Below are positions 46,300-58,189 of a DNA stretch of 64,000 nucleotides, one piece after another (positions within the stretch are counted from its first letter, which is position 1; every line of letters starts with the position of its first letter). Position numbers and translations under genes: made by a program. Under the pieces are notes generated by a model. That model was not told where the DNA came from and searched no databases. It worked only from the letters and a program-made list of their open reading frames with translations. Source of the stretch: Rhynchospora pubera (taxonomy: Eukaryota > Streptophyta > Magnoliopsida > Poales > Cyperaceae); the NCBI GenBank assembly GCA_028095005.1, contig CM051461.1, forward strand, positions 29,261,432 to 29,325,431, given 5' to 3'.

Positions 46300-47370
46300 C
46301 TCTAATCATGATGTAAAATAGATTTACTCATAATAATAATTTGAGTACAAGTCTAAGAAAAACTCTTCTCACAAAAAAAAAAAAAAACTTATTCCAAGTA
46401 AAGGTTGAAAGATTGGTTTTGGGAAGAAACTTCTTTCCACTCTTTATCAAACTTATTTGGATACTTAGGATAACTCTTCTCATTTTTTTTCCTACGAAAA
46501 TTTATGCGATCCAAACAACAAGAACACGAAGAAAAATAAGAAGGGATATTCTATAATAGAATAAAATTTTCAATTCAATTTGGGTCTTGATTAATCATAT
46601 TCGTATCATAACTTGAACGAACAATCTGTTTTTTAGTTCATATAAAAACGATTAGACTGCTTAAAATTTTGCTAAATAAAAATAATAAGACAAATCCATT
46701 GTAATGGAATTCTCTTACAAAAAAAAATAAATTGCAAGTTAAATGCATCGGTATGTATTATATTAATTGCAAGGAAAATGCGCAGAAAGGGGTTGATATT
46801 TTTTTTTCGTACTTTCCTTTCTTCATGGGTGTATATTACACCCTGCCATAGTTCATTCATACAATATTTAAAATCAATTAAAGGTTGCTATCATTTCCTG
46901 ACGTCATATATTAATTAAAAGGCAATGACAAAATCCTTTAGAGTAAAATAAACCAAGTTTGGATTTGTCTGGTAAAGAATTTGATCTTTGGAACTTAATT
47001 TTTACTAAACTAATTTGCGGATAGTGACATGCTTGCCACATTGCCATTCCATACGGGGTACAATCCTCAGCGTGGATCGATTTGATTGGCTAGCAACTCT
47101 TTGTTCTTTATATATTTTATAAGTGCTCGCGCACTGCATGGTTAATTATTTATTGAATTTTTTTTTACCTAGTTCTGATTTTTTTTTTCATTGGTTGATA
47201 TTTTGAAGCACTTTAGATATCCACTTAATACTTATGATACGTATTTATTTTTTTATTTCAGTTTGTAAACAAGCGCTACACAATTTATCCCACTTTAATG
47301 AGATTCATTCTCTAGATCATTTCGTAGAAGAGCTATATCACAACAAATTATTCTATTCTACCACACAAGG
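46300..47370. other. Intergenic, nothing recognised
   Basis: Contains A-runs and AT-rich sequence; no gene or bounded element. Confidence 0.45.
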
Positions 47371-47377
47371 TTGCTCG

Positions 47378-47512
47378 TGATTTAGCGACAAAAGAGTAAT
47401 ACTTCTCAGTAGAGGTTGCAGGATGGAAATAAGGTTTGAATGTCTTTTTGTGATATTTAATTTCGAAATAAGTTGAAGGATTTTATCTCCATCTCATCTT
47501 CAAAAAACAGCG
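47378..47512 (+). mobile_element. Degraded tRNA-derived SINE
   Basis: Resembles the SINE at 34886: box-A-like TCGTGATTTAGCGAC, CAGTAGAGGTTGCAGG, then TTTAATTTCGAAATAAGTTG and a short A-run. No TSD found. Confidence 0.6.
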
Positions 47513-47514
47513 GC

Positions 47515-48365
47515 AATAGGCTAAATACACTTAATGGATTTTTGGGAAATCCGATTTGTTTAATGAACATTTAATTTGGAATTTGGGCGATAAGGCTAAT
47601 TTAGGATTTGTTTTTCATATGGTTGGGGTTTCATGATACTTTCATCTAAGATTAGTGTTGAAGATTTTGATAATAGTTAAAAATAATTTTAAATAGGAAC
47701 ACTCCGAATAGGGGAATTGGCAGGCGCGCAGCGGGCAAAACCACTACTCTCGACATCATTATTTGATGCTAATTAATATACAAAATGTGATTAATTAAAT
47801 CCGACAACCAATTTATAAACTACGTCATGTTACCATGTTTATACATTGCCATTTGGATCTCAATCCACTGTATAACAAATTTGCCCAATAGAATTGTATA
47901 TTTGAAATATTTTAAAATGAAAAAACTAACGTCCCAATCTCTGTTGACACCTTATATAAATATTCCAGAAAAAGTATTATATTTTGTAAATCTTTATTTT
48001 GGAACAATTAGAAGAACGAATTTAAAGCATTTAGATCACTCCAAATCCGAAACATGCGCAAAACCACTACCCCATTTAACCATGTCATTAATACTATAGA
48101 ATCAGAACTAGTGTAGCTAGACAAGTGGCACAGAGCAGTGTGCGCTGGGCACTGATGACCACGGCACCGCCCAAGCCATCAGAACCTGATCCTCTTGGAA
48201 AAGCGACTCGTCTGACACGGCGGTAGCTGTCATTCTAAAATTTCTTTATTTAATTATAAAACTTAATCCAATTCCCTTGCTTATATGTCGCCATTAATTA
48301 GTCAACGACGTTTTGTATAGTCCCCCATCAGGCCATCACATTTTTAATTTGTATAATCCAATTCT
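47515..48365. other. Intergenic, nothing recognised
   Basis: A GC-richer patch at 48110-48230 has no sustained reading frame. No element ends seen. Confidence 0.45.
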
Positions 48366-48379
48366 CCTACTCACATTTT

Positions 48380-48649
48380 TTTTAAATAAATTAGAAATCT
48401 AATTCATCCAACTTATTTTTAAATTAAATACCAATGGTAGCGTTTGGATGGGTTGAGAAGAAGGTAGGAAGAAGGAAGAAGGAAGAATGAAAGAAAAAAA
48501 AATTATAAACAATCCAAACTCTTCACAAAGTTACACACTTCACAATACTTCTTCCCACTTCTTCCCTTCTTCCCTTCTTCCCACACCTATCCAAACGCAC
48601 CCAATAAAAAACTTCTAGTCGGATTTCGAACCTACCACCTTTCACCGTG
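48380..48649 (-). mobile_element. SINE (minus strand), 5'-truncated, interrupted by a Tourist-type MITE
   Basis: On the minus strand it gives AGGTTCGAAATCCGACTAGA (box B region), then TTTAATTTAAAAATAAGTTGG and a poly-A end. Exact 10-bp TSD CTCACATTTT at 48370-48379 and 48650-48659. Box A is absent, so the copy is truncated. The MITE at 48436-48602 splits it. Confidence 0.85.
48436..48602. mobile_element. Tourist-type MITE inside the SINE
   Basis: TIRs GGTAGCGTTTGGAT and ATCCAAACGCACCC; 3-bp TSD AAT on both sides (48433-48435 and 48603-48605). Confidence 0.9.
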
Positions 48650-48659
48650 CTCACATTTT

Positions 48660-48990
48660 GCTTTTATGTATTATAACTCCGAGCCTTCCTCGTTCCTCTG
48701 TTGAATATTCAAGCCCTCGTCACAGTCCGGTATAAAGAGCCTCACTCGACCAATTATAGTTAAGCGTTAATCAATCTAGAATGAGATTCCAAATCCCAAT
48801 CAATAGACGGCAGTGTACCTATGCTCCTCTAGTCCTCTTACCATTCTGCTGCTTTCTCTCTTGCACTGCGTCTAGACAATAATTGTGCTGCTTTGTGGCA
48901 ACACCACTGACCGATTATATATCTTAGCTTGCTTGCTTTCTTTCTTTCTTTCTCTTTATTTTTTTGTCTTATTATTATTACTTCGGTCAA
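48660..48990. other. Intergenic, nothing recognised
   Basis: Mixed composition with a (CTTT)n run at about 48937-48952. No gene. Confidence 0.45.
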
Positions 48991-48998
48991 AAGTATTT

Positions 48999-49405
48999 GA
49001 GAAATGCTAGTGTTCAATATATAGAACGGATGTGTCCGTTCAATATGATCATTTTTACGTTTTTAAATTTTAAATGATCGATCCGAACCGTTAAATATGT
49101 TCTCCATATTAAAAACTTACAAAAAAAATCAATTTTTACATTTTTTTCAAAATATTTTATTTATTTTTTGGTATTTTTAAAAATCATGATATAAACATTA
49201 TGAATCGTCGAATAACAACGATTTTCTCAAATAATAAAAAAAATAGTAAAAAAAATTTTAAAAATATAAAAATTGGTTTCTTATAAATCTTAAGTATGGA
49301 GAACATATTGAACGTTTCGGATCGGTCATTTAAAATTTAAAAACGTGAAATTGATCGTATTGGATGGAACTCATCCGTCCAATATATTAGACTCTAGTGT
49401 TTCTC
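48999..49405. mobile_element. Mutator-like foldback MITE, 407 bp
   Basis: TIRs GAGAAATGCTAGTGTTCAAT and, read inward from the right, GAGAAACACTAGAGTCTAAT. The arms continue inverted past CGGATG and AAATTTTAAATGA. Flanks AAAGTATTT and ATGGTATTT match at 7 of 9 positions, consistent with a 9-bp TSD. Confidence 0.75.
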
Positions 49406-49414
49406 ATGGTATTT

Positions 49415-49621
49415 GATTGAATTTATTTTCTTTTTGAGAATACATTCAATCAGATTAAATTAATCTAATGTCCTTTACCGAGCCCTCAATTAAATTCCTC
49501 CAAATTTTAATTTTGAATGTTCAAATAAGTGAGTTCTCAGTTATTTAAACTTTCAAAATTGAGATCTGATTGAATTTAATCAAGAGTTCGATCAAATGTA
49601 TTTGATTGAAGTCATTATATT

Positions 49622-49710
<89 letters not shown>

Positions 49711-50110
49711 GATCATCATCATCATCATTATCAGTCTGGTCTTAACCCGAGCATTTTCATTACAAAAACAAACCCACAAAATAACAAAGCAATTTACATT
49801 CCAGCAGTACATGTACCGTATATAAGAAAAACACGAAAGAAACAAACTACCCGCACAATATTTTCCGTAATTGATGTAACAGCTTTTATTATTTTGTAAA
49901 TGCAACAACCTAGGATTTTATCAAATCATGTTACACTCTGTTTTTATTCAAATTATTTCTTGACCTAGAATTATTTTTTGTACTTTTGTCAATTTTTTTT
50001 AGGATTAGAATTTGGGATTTAAATAATTTTTCTTTTACTTTGTTTTTAAATATGATATTGAGAAATCAAAATTTGTGGTGTAGTCCGAATGCATTAAATC
50101 ATAAGTATCT
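49415..50110. other. Intergenic with a compound microsatellite
   Basis: No gene. The trinucleotide array listed next produces spurious Cys/Tyr- or Thr/Ile-rich frames. Confidence 0.5.
49618..49728. repeat. Compound (TTG)n(TTA)n(CAT)n microsatellite
   Basis: About 16 TTG units, then about 14 TTA units, then ATCATC units, over 110 bp. Confidence 0.97.
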
Positions 50111-50112
50111 AT

Positions 50113-50750
50113 TGAGCATTTCAAAATATTATAGCGACATGTAAAGTATGTAGATCACAAAAAATATTATTTGAATCTCACAGATGATACAAAAATAATA
50201 TATGGATCTTTCTTATTGCGTTAAATTAAATTTATATTTGGCGTTTATAAAATGTATTTAAAACTCCTTTTGAGGAAATGTTCAACATTTTAAACTATTC
50301 TGGTCACATTTGAAGTATGTAAATTATAAAAATAAATATTTAATCCTCACATATGACTGTCAAGTAACATTCAGGCCTTGTACATTCTAGTTCTCGAATT
50401 ATATTTTACTAGTGCATATTGTTGAGAACAAGATAGCCTCAGCAGGAAATATCATCACAGGCTCAAGACTTCCAGCACAGAATTCAAAATAGGCAACAAC
50501 GAAAATAACGTTAGAAAATGTATCTAAGCAAATCCAGTAATTAGGAAAAAGATTTATTCTTTGTATCTAGTTCTTTAGGAAAGGAACAAACGGTCAAGTA
50601 GACAACAGTCTATAAATACTCGTGTACTATACAAAGAAATAAATACAGAAAATAGTTTCATTTACAAATTTCATCACGAAGTATACTTAAAACTCATTTT
50701 GCGCATTGGTTGAGCACTTTACACGATTTTAGCCACATTTAAAATCAACA
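50113..50750. repeat. Diverged direct repeats broken by an LTR-like insert
   Basis: Three related stretches (about 50113-50200, 50277-50370 and 50683-50750). They share a CATTT-AAA-AT block, then an ACATTTGAAGTATGTA-like block, and in copies two and three TTAAAACTCnTTTTG. The LTR-like sequence lies between copies two and three. Confidence 0.5.
50420..50676 (+). mobile_element. Short copia-type LTR-like sequence
   Basis: Starts TGTTGAGAACAAG, contains a promoter-like TCTATAAATACTCG (about 50609) and ends ACAAATTTCATCA. About 257 bp, a shape typical of small copia or TRIM LTRs. No TSD or internal region found, so the right limit is uncertain. Confidence 0.5.
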
Positions 50751-50759
50751 GTAGAAATT

Positions 50760-51550
50760 TTAGGGGAAAAAAACTAAGAAAGGAAGAAGAGCTCTAATTA
50801 ATGTCGTTAGATGAAAAATTTATACACGTGGCAAGTTATTTATGGCACACATAGTAAATTACTAATTAGTAACCCTCTCTGTTTGACCCCTTGGTGCCAA
50901 TATTCCAGTTCGACCGGTTTAACCACGACTAGACTCTAGTTCGGTCCATTTAGCCTTTAAAATCATCGGGTTTTCATTGGAAAATCACAACAAAATTTGG
51001 AAATTGGAATAAAAGAGGAGATCATGGAGATTCGGATGTCTTATCTCTTGTTTGTGTAATAAAAACATTACCACTGAGGAAAGAGGAATTTTTAATTAGA
51101 TATACATCATAACATCTAAATACTATTTTAAATTATTCAGCTTTGACACCGGTTCAAGACGGCCGAACTGGTTGAATAGTCAAAACGATCCACTCGGTTC
51201 GGTTTCCAAAATATTGTTAATGGCGGTGATGTCTATGATTCTTTTTTTTTTAAGTTTATATTTCAGCCACTTGTTATTTTCGATTTTATTTTTTCTGTAG
51301 TTATTTTTTACGCGAGATTTTTTGAGAAAAGTATGTGTATTTTGACGAGTTAAATTAAAATCAATAAATTGATGAAAAATAATTGTTTTTACGTTCCGTA
51401 TGTCCTGTGTCCAGTTAATGTAAACATGCATTTTATTTCACCTACACAAACCCAACACGTCATCACCTGAAATCTGATGACTATTGGTTATCAATGACAA
51501 AACAAAAAGGTAATGATTACTTGTCCATGTGCAAAGCAAATTATTTGGAA
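50760..51550. other. Intergenic, nothing certain
   Basis: About 50912-51200 has CCAGTTCGACCGGTTTAA and, inverted, AACTGGTTGAATAG near 51165, a hint of an eroded element with GAACCGG-type ends. No boundaries set. Confidence 0.4.
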
Positions 51551-51565
51551 CTGTATATGTTTCGG

Positions 51566-51746
51566 ATCCGAATTTGCTCCCGCGCGGGACCGTCCAGCGC
51601 AGTCTACGAACCGTCCGATCTGATCTGGACGGTTCGGGCCTAACGATCAGGTTACATGCACGGGGCTCCCTTTGTCATTGAGATTAAATCACACGACTGT
51701 GATTTATGGGCTGGACGGTCCCGCGCGGGACTAGATCTCATTTGAT
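51566..51746. mobile_element. GC-rich-ended Mutator-like MITE, 181 bp
   Basis: Inverted arms share CCCGCGCGGGACCGTCCAGC (left about 51579-51598) with the complementary GCTGGACGGTCCCGCGCGGG near the right end. An internal second palindrome CGTCCGATCTGATCTGGACG lies at the centre-left. Flanked by ATGTTTCGG on both sides (51557-51565 and 51747-51755; the match extends two bases further left), a 9-bp TSD typical of Mutator-like elements. Confidence 0.85.
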
Positions 51747-51755
51747 ATGTTTCGG

Positions 51756-53385
51756 CTTCCTTTTTAAAGTCTTGACATAATGAGTCATGAACAAAAATAG
51801 GACAAACTTATATCAGCCATAGAAAATGGAGCATTGGGAAAATTATTAGCTCTCAGAAGTCACAATGCATGTGCGCAACTCAACGTTAGAAGCAGCACAT
51901 ACCACTAATTGAGTTCCCTTCTTATGCTTAGTGCTTACTGCATGTGAGAGCATACGCCAAGCTTATGCACGAAACAGGCTATGTCAAACTCGCTTGCAAA
52001 GTTGCCATATGTGGAACTTAAACATAGCCATCGGTTATGTGAATATGTGACGGATCAAATTGAAAGGTCTTGCGTGTACGTATTAGCAATTTTGCAACCA
52101 TTAAATGGTTTATGATATGACAATTAGCAATTTTTGAACCTTTAGTTTGTTACTGAAATGACAATTCACACAATTGGAATAAGTCTTGTTAATTGATGTT
52201 GTTTGATTTATCGCTAGCTTGACTTGGCATATTATTTCAGATTTTTTGCTCAAATCGAAGGAGTGAATTTGAACAGTTATGAACTTATTATTGTTGTTTA
52301 TCAGGGAATCATGACGACTTAATTAGATCATTTTCATGTTTTTAATCATTGGTTTACTTCGTATTACAGAACTCCTAAATCAATGTACATTACCAATTTG
52401 CGCCTCTTATTTTCATCTATATAGTAATATACATGCCAGAAAGCAATTATAATAGATGATATAAGTATGTTACATCTACCGAAGAGATGTGTATAAATAT
52501 TTTTATAACAGATTATATGTAAGTTAAGGATTTTGAAAAATTCAAATTGCATTGCATAATTTATTAAAATTATATATACACAATAATTTCAGTAGTTATA
52601 AATATTTTTTATCATATTATATTATATTATATTATATTCATATTACGATTAAATATGATTAATGTAGAGTAGACGATGCACATGTATGAACAAATGCGAT
52701 TATATAACCTCTTTTATATTTAATCCAATTAAGTTTATGTCCTCGTTTCCATCCAAACGAAACAGAGTGGTAAATCGTTGTCCAGTTCAAAACAGAGTAG
52801 ATTAATGTCGGACAAAGAAACTTCCGTTCCAATAAAAAAGAATATTCCAAATAATAAAAAATTATTCCCCTCAGCAATGTTTCTCGGATTCATTATGTAG
52901 TTTTCATTTTAGGCGGAATATCTAAAATAAAATAAAAAACTGAACTTCAAATGAGTTCAATAGAAACAAATTGAAACAGAGTGATTTTTGGGCAATCTAT
53001 CATAATGAAATTCGCCTTTTATCTGTTCCTGTTCTCTTGAATTAATTGCGGCCAATGTTTCAGTTCGCTTTAAGAAGAGTTGACAGGTTTGCTAAACTGA
53101 TTAGCATCGTTCTTTTTCTATACCAATTTGGAAATCATTTTGTCGTGATACTAAAAAAGATCAATGATTGTTACGATACATATCTTAACTTTTTGAGGAC
53201 TGTGATATATGCCTAACAAATTGCCCCTTAAAAATTAATCTCCAGATTTTTAAACTTTTATGTTGTTAAAATATGCACTAAATAAATTCTCGATAATGAT
53301 TTAACATACTACTATTTCAAGTCCAAATACAGTGTCAGGCAGTCAGCCGTTGATTACTGGAGCACACCAGTACCATGGTGCAAGT
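51756..53385. other. Intergenic, nothing recognised
   Basis: AT-rich, includes an (ATATT)n run at about 52612-52638. No gene seen. Confidence 0.45.
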
Positions 53386-53386
53386 G

Positions 53387-53534
53387 TTTTTTTTTTTTTT
53401 AAATGATCAATTGGTGGTGGAAATTTTCAACTTATTTTCAAATGTTCATAAAATACATCCAGCAGGATTTCAAACATTCAATTTCTCACTCAATGTGTAT
53501 TGACTGACCTTTTATCACTAGATCACTGACAGTG
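53387..53534 (-). mobile_element. SINE on the minus strand
   Basis: Poly-T at 53387-53400 is the tail. The minus strand has box-A-like TGATCTAGTGATAAAAGG, box-B-like AATGTTTGAAATCCTGC and a TGAAAATAAGTTGAAA body as in the other copies. No TSD; the right edge touches the LTR at 53540. Confidence 0.65.
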
Positions 53535-53539
53535 AGACT

Positions 53540-55325
53540 TGTTAGAACTGTGTTCTAAAAGTTATTTTATAGTGATTATTTTTATATGTTATATTTATGA
53601 ATTAGATGTTATTACATTTTATTCCATTAGTTTATATTCGTATTTAGAAGTATTCAAGAAGATATTTTTGGTCTTGAACTGCGGAATTATAAATTAGATG
53701 AATATATATCTCTAAAATGTTCATAGGTCTTGGATATTAGCAAGAACACTAATATACCATATAAAACTGTCGTGTTGATTAAAAGTACGTTGTAGTTATG
53801 TAAACATTGATAAAGAATTATCATTTAATAACACGTGTATATGAAAAATTTCATATATTGAACAGACTGAATTGATAAAAATATTATATGGATTGTGTTT
53901 GTGTCATTAATATTTTTATCGTGTCACTAATTCTAAGATTGATATAATATATTTTTCACATAAGGAATATACAACGTGATTATTACTTAAAGCCATTTAA
54001 AGCTAGTGGTGATAAAAGTAATAGTTCTTTGTATATAACTTGTGTAGGAGGAAAATATATATGTCAATAGATAATTGTCACTCATGAATTGAGGAATGAT
54101 ATTATAAAGGGCCCCTTGGTAAAGTAAGATTATAAATGAATCCAACATAATTGAAGTGCAATATTATTATATAATCCTACTTATTGGAGACCAAAAAAAA
54201 ATTATAATACGAAGATGATACGGTCCTACTTTGTATAATAATCATAATATCATATGACTACGAATATACACAAGTAATGTTAATAGCATTTCTAGAAGGA
54301 TCGTGTTTCGTAAAAAAATTTGCTAAACATCTTATATTATTTGGGTAGCTGTAATGTACGCTAGAGTACCGCTCACAGTTTATGAGAATAAAATATTTTA
54401 TTTCATTCCCAACATAACATGAATCCTCAATATAGGTCACACCAACTGAATGGAAAATAAGAAATATATTTTCTATGTACAAGTTTTCATGTTGTATGAA
54501 ATAAAGTACAAATAGAAAATTATATGACATGACGTGATTAACTAGCGAGGAATAAATTTATTGATGTGTGAATATTATGAGGATAATATATGCTTCACAT
54601 ACTATAACAATTTATGAATATTATTATAGAGTGCATAAATTTATTTAAAGCCCAAACTCTATTATTTTAACAAACGAAAAGAGAAAGAAAGCTTTAAATT
54701 GGGTCAGAATTTGAGCCAACTTTAAACTGAAAATTAGTATAACAAATGATAACCAAATTGGACAAATGATATATGAAAATTATAGCTCTGGATTTTAAAA
54801 TCCAATGGTTCAAGTTTCATGTTGTTTGGAGTTTCATCTAGAGAGTTATCAACGTTTTAGTGCTGTAACGTCAGAAATTAAAGTGTTGTTTTAATTTCTG
54901 ATTAGTGACTTTAAATTCTATACGAATTTGAAAGGTTTATTCTGATATTTTAAAGGTAAAACAAATCAGAAAATCAGAACACAAGTCTTCATGTGTTGAA
55001 GCGTTGTTTATCTTTTCTTCTAATATTTGTTAAAATATTCTATTGATTAAGCAATCGATTAAGATACGGGTGACGGAGCTAGGTGTTGGCGGATAGTTCG
55101 CAAGGACGAATTCAACTGCCGTTCTTGTTTCAGATTCAAGGTGAACCGAAGAGGAATATAGCTTCGTTAGAGACCATAGGTATGGCTCAACAATTCTTCT
55201 TGTATGAATATATGTGATTGTGATGCAAATATAATAAAAAAAGTTAGCGATAATAAGAACGATCTTAGATGTTATCGGTTAATAAAATTTTTAAAATTAT
55301 CCGATTCACATCATGAAATCCTCCA
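53540..55325 (+). mobile_element. Solo LTR C (copia-like, diverged relative of A and B)
   Basis: Starts TGTTAGAACTGTG and ends AAATCCTCCA. Exact 5-bp TSD AGACT at 53535-53539 and 55326-55330. It shares ordered blocks with LTR B: ATATGGATTGTGTTTGTGTC, GGGCCCCTTG, CCCAACATAACATGAATCCT and GGTCACAC. Length 1786 bp, close to A and B. No coding domains flank it. Confidence 0.82.
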
Positions 55326-55400
55326 AGACTGACACTCAAATTGCAAGTTAATAAGATAACATGCCCGTATTAGCAATTCCTAACTGAAATTAAACATCTA

Positions 55401-55849
55401 GGGTGTGTTTGGATAAGCTTAGAATAAAGAATAAGAATAAAAAATTTCGGTAAGCGTGCTTATTCTTATTCTTGTGTAAGCCAAACAACACGGGTGTGTT
55501 TGGATGAGGCGGGAATAGAGAATAGGAATAAGGAATTTCGATTTGCGTGCTTATTCATATTCTTGTGCAACACAAACAACACAAGAATAAGGAATAAGGA
55601 CCCTTATTCCTATACTAACAAAACCATGGTATAAGAATAAGAAATAAGGATAAGCACGCAAACCGAAATTTCTTATTCCTATTCTTTATTCCCAGCTTAT
55701 TCCATTGCATCCAAACACACAGAATAAGGAATTTGGACCCTTATTCTTATATTAACAAAACCATAGTATAAGAATAAGGAATTTGAATAAGCACGCATAT
55801 CGAAATTTCTTATTCTTATTCCTTATTCATGTCTTATCCAAACACATCC
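55401..55849. mobile_element. TTATTC-rich MITE, outer copy of a sibling nest
   Basis: Starts GGGTGTGTTTGGATAAG and ends CTTATCCAAACACATCC; flanked by CTA (55398-55400 and 55850-55852). The interior is an imperfect hairpin of GAATAAGAATAAG / CTTATTCTTATTC. A second copy of the family (55492-55720) interrupts it. Confidence 0.8.
55492..55720. mobile_element. TTATTC-rich MITE, inner copy
   Basis: Starts GGGTGTGTTTGGATGAGG, ends TGCATCCAAACACAC. Contains GGAATTTCGATTTGCGTGC and its inverted partner GCACGCAAACCGAAATTTC. Closely related to copies at 62838 and 63797. Confidence 0.85.
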
Positions 55850-55902
55850 CTATAGTACGAAAAACTATAGGTCTGTAGCTTGAATAAAATCTTTTACAAA
55901 GC

Positions 55903-57528
55903 TGATGAGTGGATTTTATATGCATATTCAGGTACCATTTTGTCTCCAAACTAAATCAATTGCCTTGAGTTTACATAATTTACATAGTTTAGATGAGTTT
56001 AGGTTAGTTTAATTAGGTTTTTGTGTCAAGAATGAGTTACTACCATAGTTTCTAATTTTATTGCATATTTTGGACAAGAAATGACTTGGATGAGTCCATA
56101 ACGTTGAAGAGCTCGTTCTAAGCTTTCCAACGGATCTTGAATCACCTCAAACGGAGTTCGGATGAAGGAGATATGCCCAAAATACTGACAGGACGCAGTG
56201 CTGACATTTTCCTGCGACCCGCAGACCTGGAACTGCCAGATTTAGCAGAATCGCCCGATTTGGCAATTCTATATTTGGATGGCGGTTTCTACCGACTCCA
56301 GGTGCATCCAGAGCACGTCTTCAGTTATTCCCCGCGTTTCTACACGTTCCCAAGGCCTATTAAAGACCAGTTTGAGGGAGAACAAGAAGGAGATCAAATC
56401 CAAGGTCAAGTTAGGGTTAGACATAGAGTTATTTGAGAGTTAGGTCTCAATTCCAGATCGTGACAGCGCCAAGCAGGTTGATTGCGACAGCAAGAGACGT
56501 GTTTGATAGGAGATTTCGACGCACGCAAGAGCAATTGGTTGTAATCTTTCCTTATTCTCATTTTCTCTTGTGTTTGTATGATGTTTCTTAGTTGTTGATT
56601 GTTTGTTCTAGGGCTATGGTTGTAAACTCGAATTCTTAGTTGTTGATTGCATGTTTATTTTGTTTACTTGATATCTTTGTGTTTTATACCTTACTTGAAT
56701 TGCTTGAATTGATTATGCCATGATTGTCTAAGTAGATTTGTTTACACCCGTTAAGTAGAGCTCGCTTAATTACTAGGTGATTAAGTCCAAATAAACTTAG
56801 ATTATTAGACATGATTATGATTAACATGAAGGTTGTAAACTGAAAGGTTAAACCAGGACTAGTTAACGAGAGTTAAGTCCTTTCCAAGAGTGAAAACTCA
56901 AGGATTTCATAGGTTAGAAAGGTATAAACTTGTAGAAACTAGACCAAGAAACGATAGTTGAAATCTAGATTCTATACGAGAGAAATTGGGTTAATTAATT
57001 GATAACCAGACCTAAACGAGAGTTTGATCTAGGACCTTCATTAAGCCATTATCCCTGCACAATTATCAACTGAATTAAGTCAATTTGCATTCACATCGCT
57101 AATCCTAGCGGGCCGCTGAGTGAATCAGCGAGGTTGTCTATGCCCGCCAAGTAGCCAGAGACCAGTCTAATAGATTAGCGACCTAAGTTCTTTTAGCGGG
57201 CCGCTACGAGAGTCGGCGGGCCGCTGGAACTGGGACTAAGAAGAAGTGTTAGCAACCAGAAATCCTAGAATTTCGTGACTTATTGAATCTCTCTTATTAA
57301 TTCTTGTTTTGACCTTGTAACTAGACTTAGGATTTAGACTCACCTGCAACCCTTAATTTACCAAGAGTTGAAAACTGTCTAACTAGTTTAATAAAGTAAA
57401 AAATCAATATTCCAACACCGTCCCTGTGGATTCGACCCTCAAACTGTTCTACAAACGATTAGATCGGTAGACACGAGGTTTTTATTTTGAGACTTGGTTT
57501 TTCCATCGATCAAAAGCATTACTTATCA
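55903..57528 (+). mobile_element. Tat-like (gypsy-type) solo LTR candidate
   Basis: Starts TGATGAGTGGATTTTATATG and ends GCATTACTTATCA, with TGAT/ATCA ends. A CCCTGTGGATTCGACCCTC segment near the 3' end is typical of such LTRs. The 5-bp flanks (AAAGC and GTAGT) do not match, so there is no TSD. Instead TAGTACGAAAAACTAT occurs on both sides (55853-55868 and 57530-57545). Homologous to the degraded LTR at 3.2-9.0 kb. The 99-codon frame at 56137-56436 is not a known protein. Confidence 0.7.
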
Positions 57529-57545
57529 GTAGTACGAAAAACTAT

Positions 57546-58185
57546 TATCTGAACGAAATTTGACGTTTACAGTTTTACACGTCGGAAGTAGGTCTGTAGC
57601 TATTCAAAAATATGTTCAGGATGCTAACACTGTAGCTTGATAATTAATGTGCAGACACAAAGCTAACTGTGAACCCCATGTTAACCTAACATCACTCTAC
57701 ATTTTGAAAAAGGACATATCGCGGGTGGTGATATATAGCTTGCAATACTTTTTGTTTTATAAATGAAAATTGTAATGTCCGCTTTAAAAAAAAAATTTGG
57801 ACATATCTCCAAAAGTTTAAAAAATGATCTGGTAAAACTGAAAGTTCATACCAGTTTGACTTTTCAAAAGTACAAATATTATTTGATGCAAATGAAATCT
57901 TAATTACTTAGACAACGATCTAAATTTTATCAAAAATAGTTTAAAGGCTTAATTTTTTTTTTTGTATATTTTTACTAAAGCTGACGGTGGGGGCACATCG
58001 TAATGGAGCAAGGAAAAAAGTTAAGGAGGTGCTGATTTGCATTTTTATATTATTGATTTTTATTTTTTGGAGGGCATGACTAATTGTTAGATATTATTAT
58101 TTGAAATCGGACTGATAACTGCAATCAAGAGGTAAGGTAATCAAACAATCAAAATTAAAAATAAAATAAACTTTTTTATTCTGTC
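57546..58185. other. Intergenic, nothing recognised
   Basis: No reading frame or element ends of note. Confidence 0.45.
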
Positions 58186-58189
58186 AAAA

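Noticed and set aside
46060..46316. Overlapping Cys/Val-rich frames of about 80 codons
   Set aside because: They are translations of the CGTGTCGT-type dispersed repeat in two frames.
49606..49908. 97-codon frames on both strands rich in Cys/Tyr or Thr/Ile
   Set aside because: They are translations of a TTG/TTA trinucleotide array and occur on both strands with no protein-like sequence.
56137..56436. 99-codon plus-strand frame with ordinary composition
   Set aside because: It lies inside a Tat-like LTR; the frame is not evident in the related LTR at 3.2-9.0 kb and matches nothing known to me.
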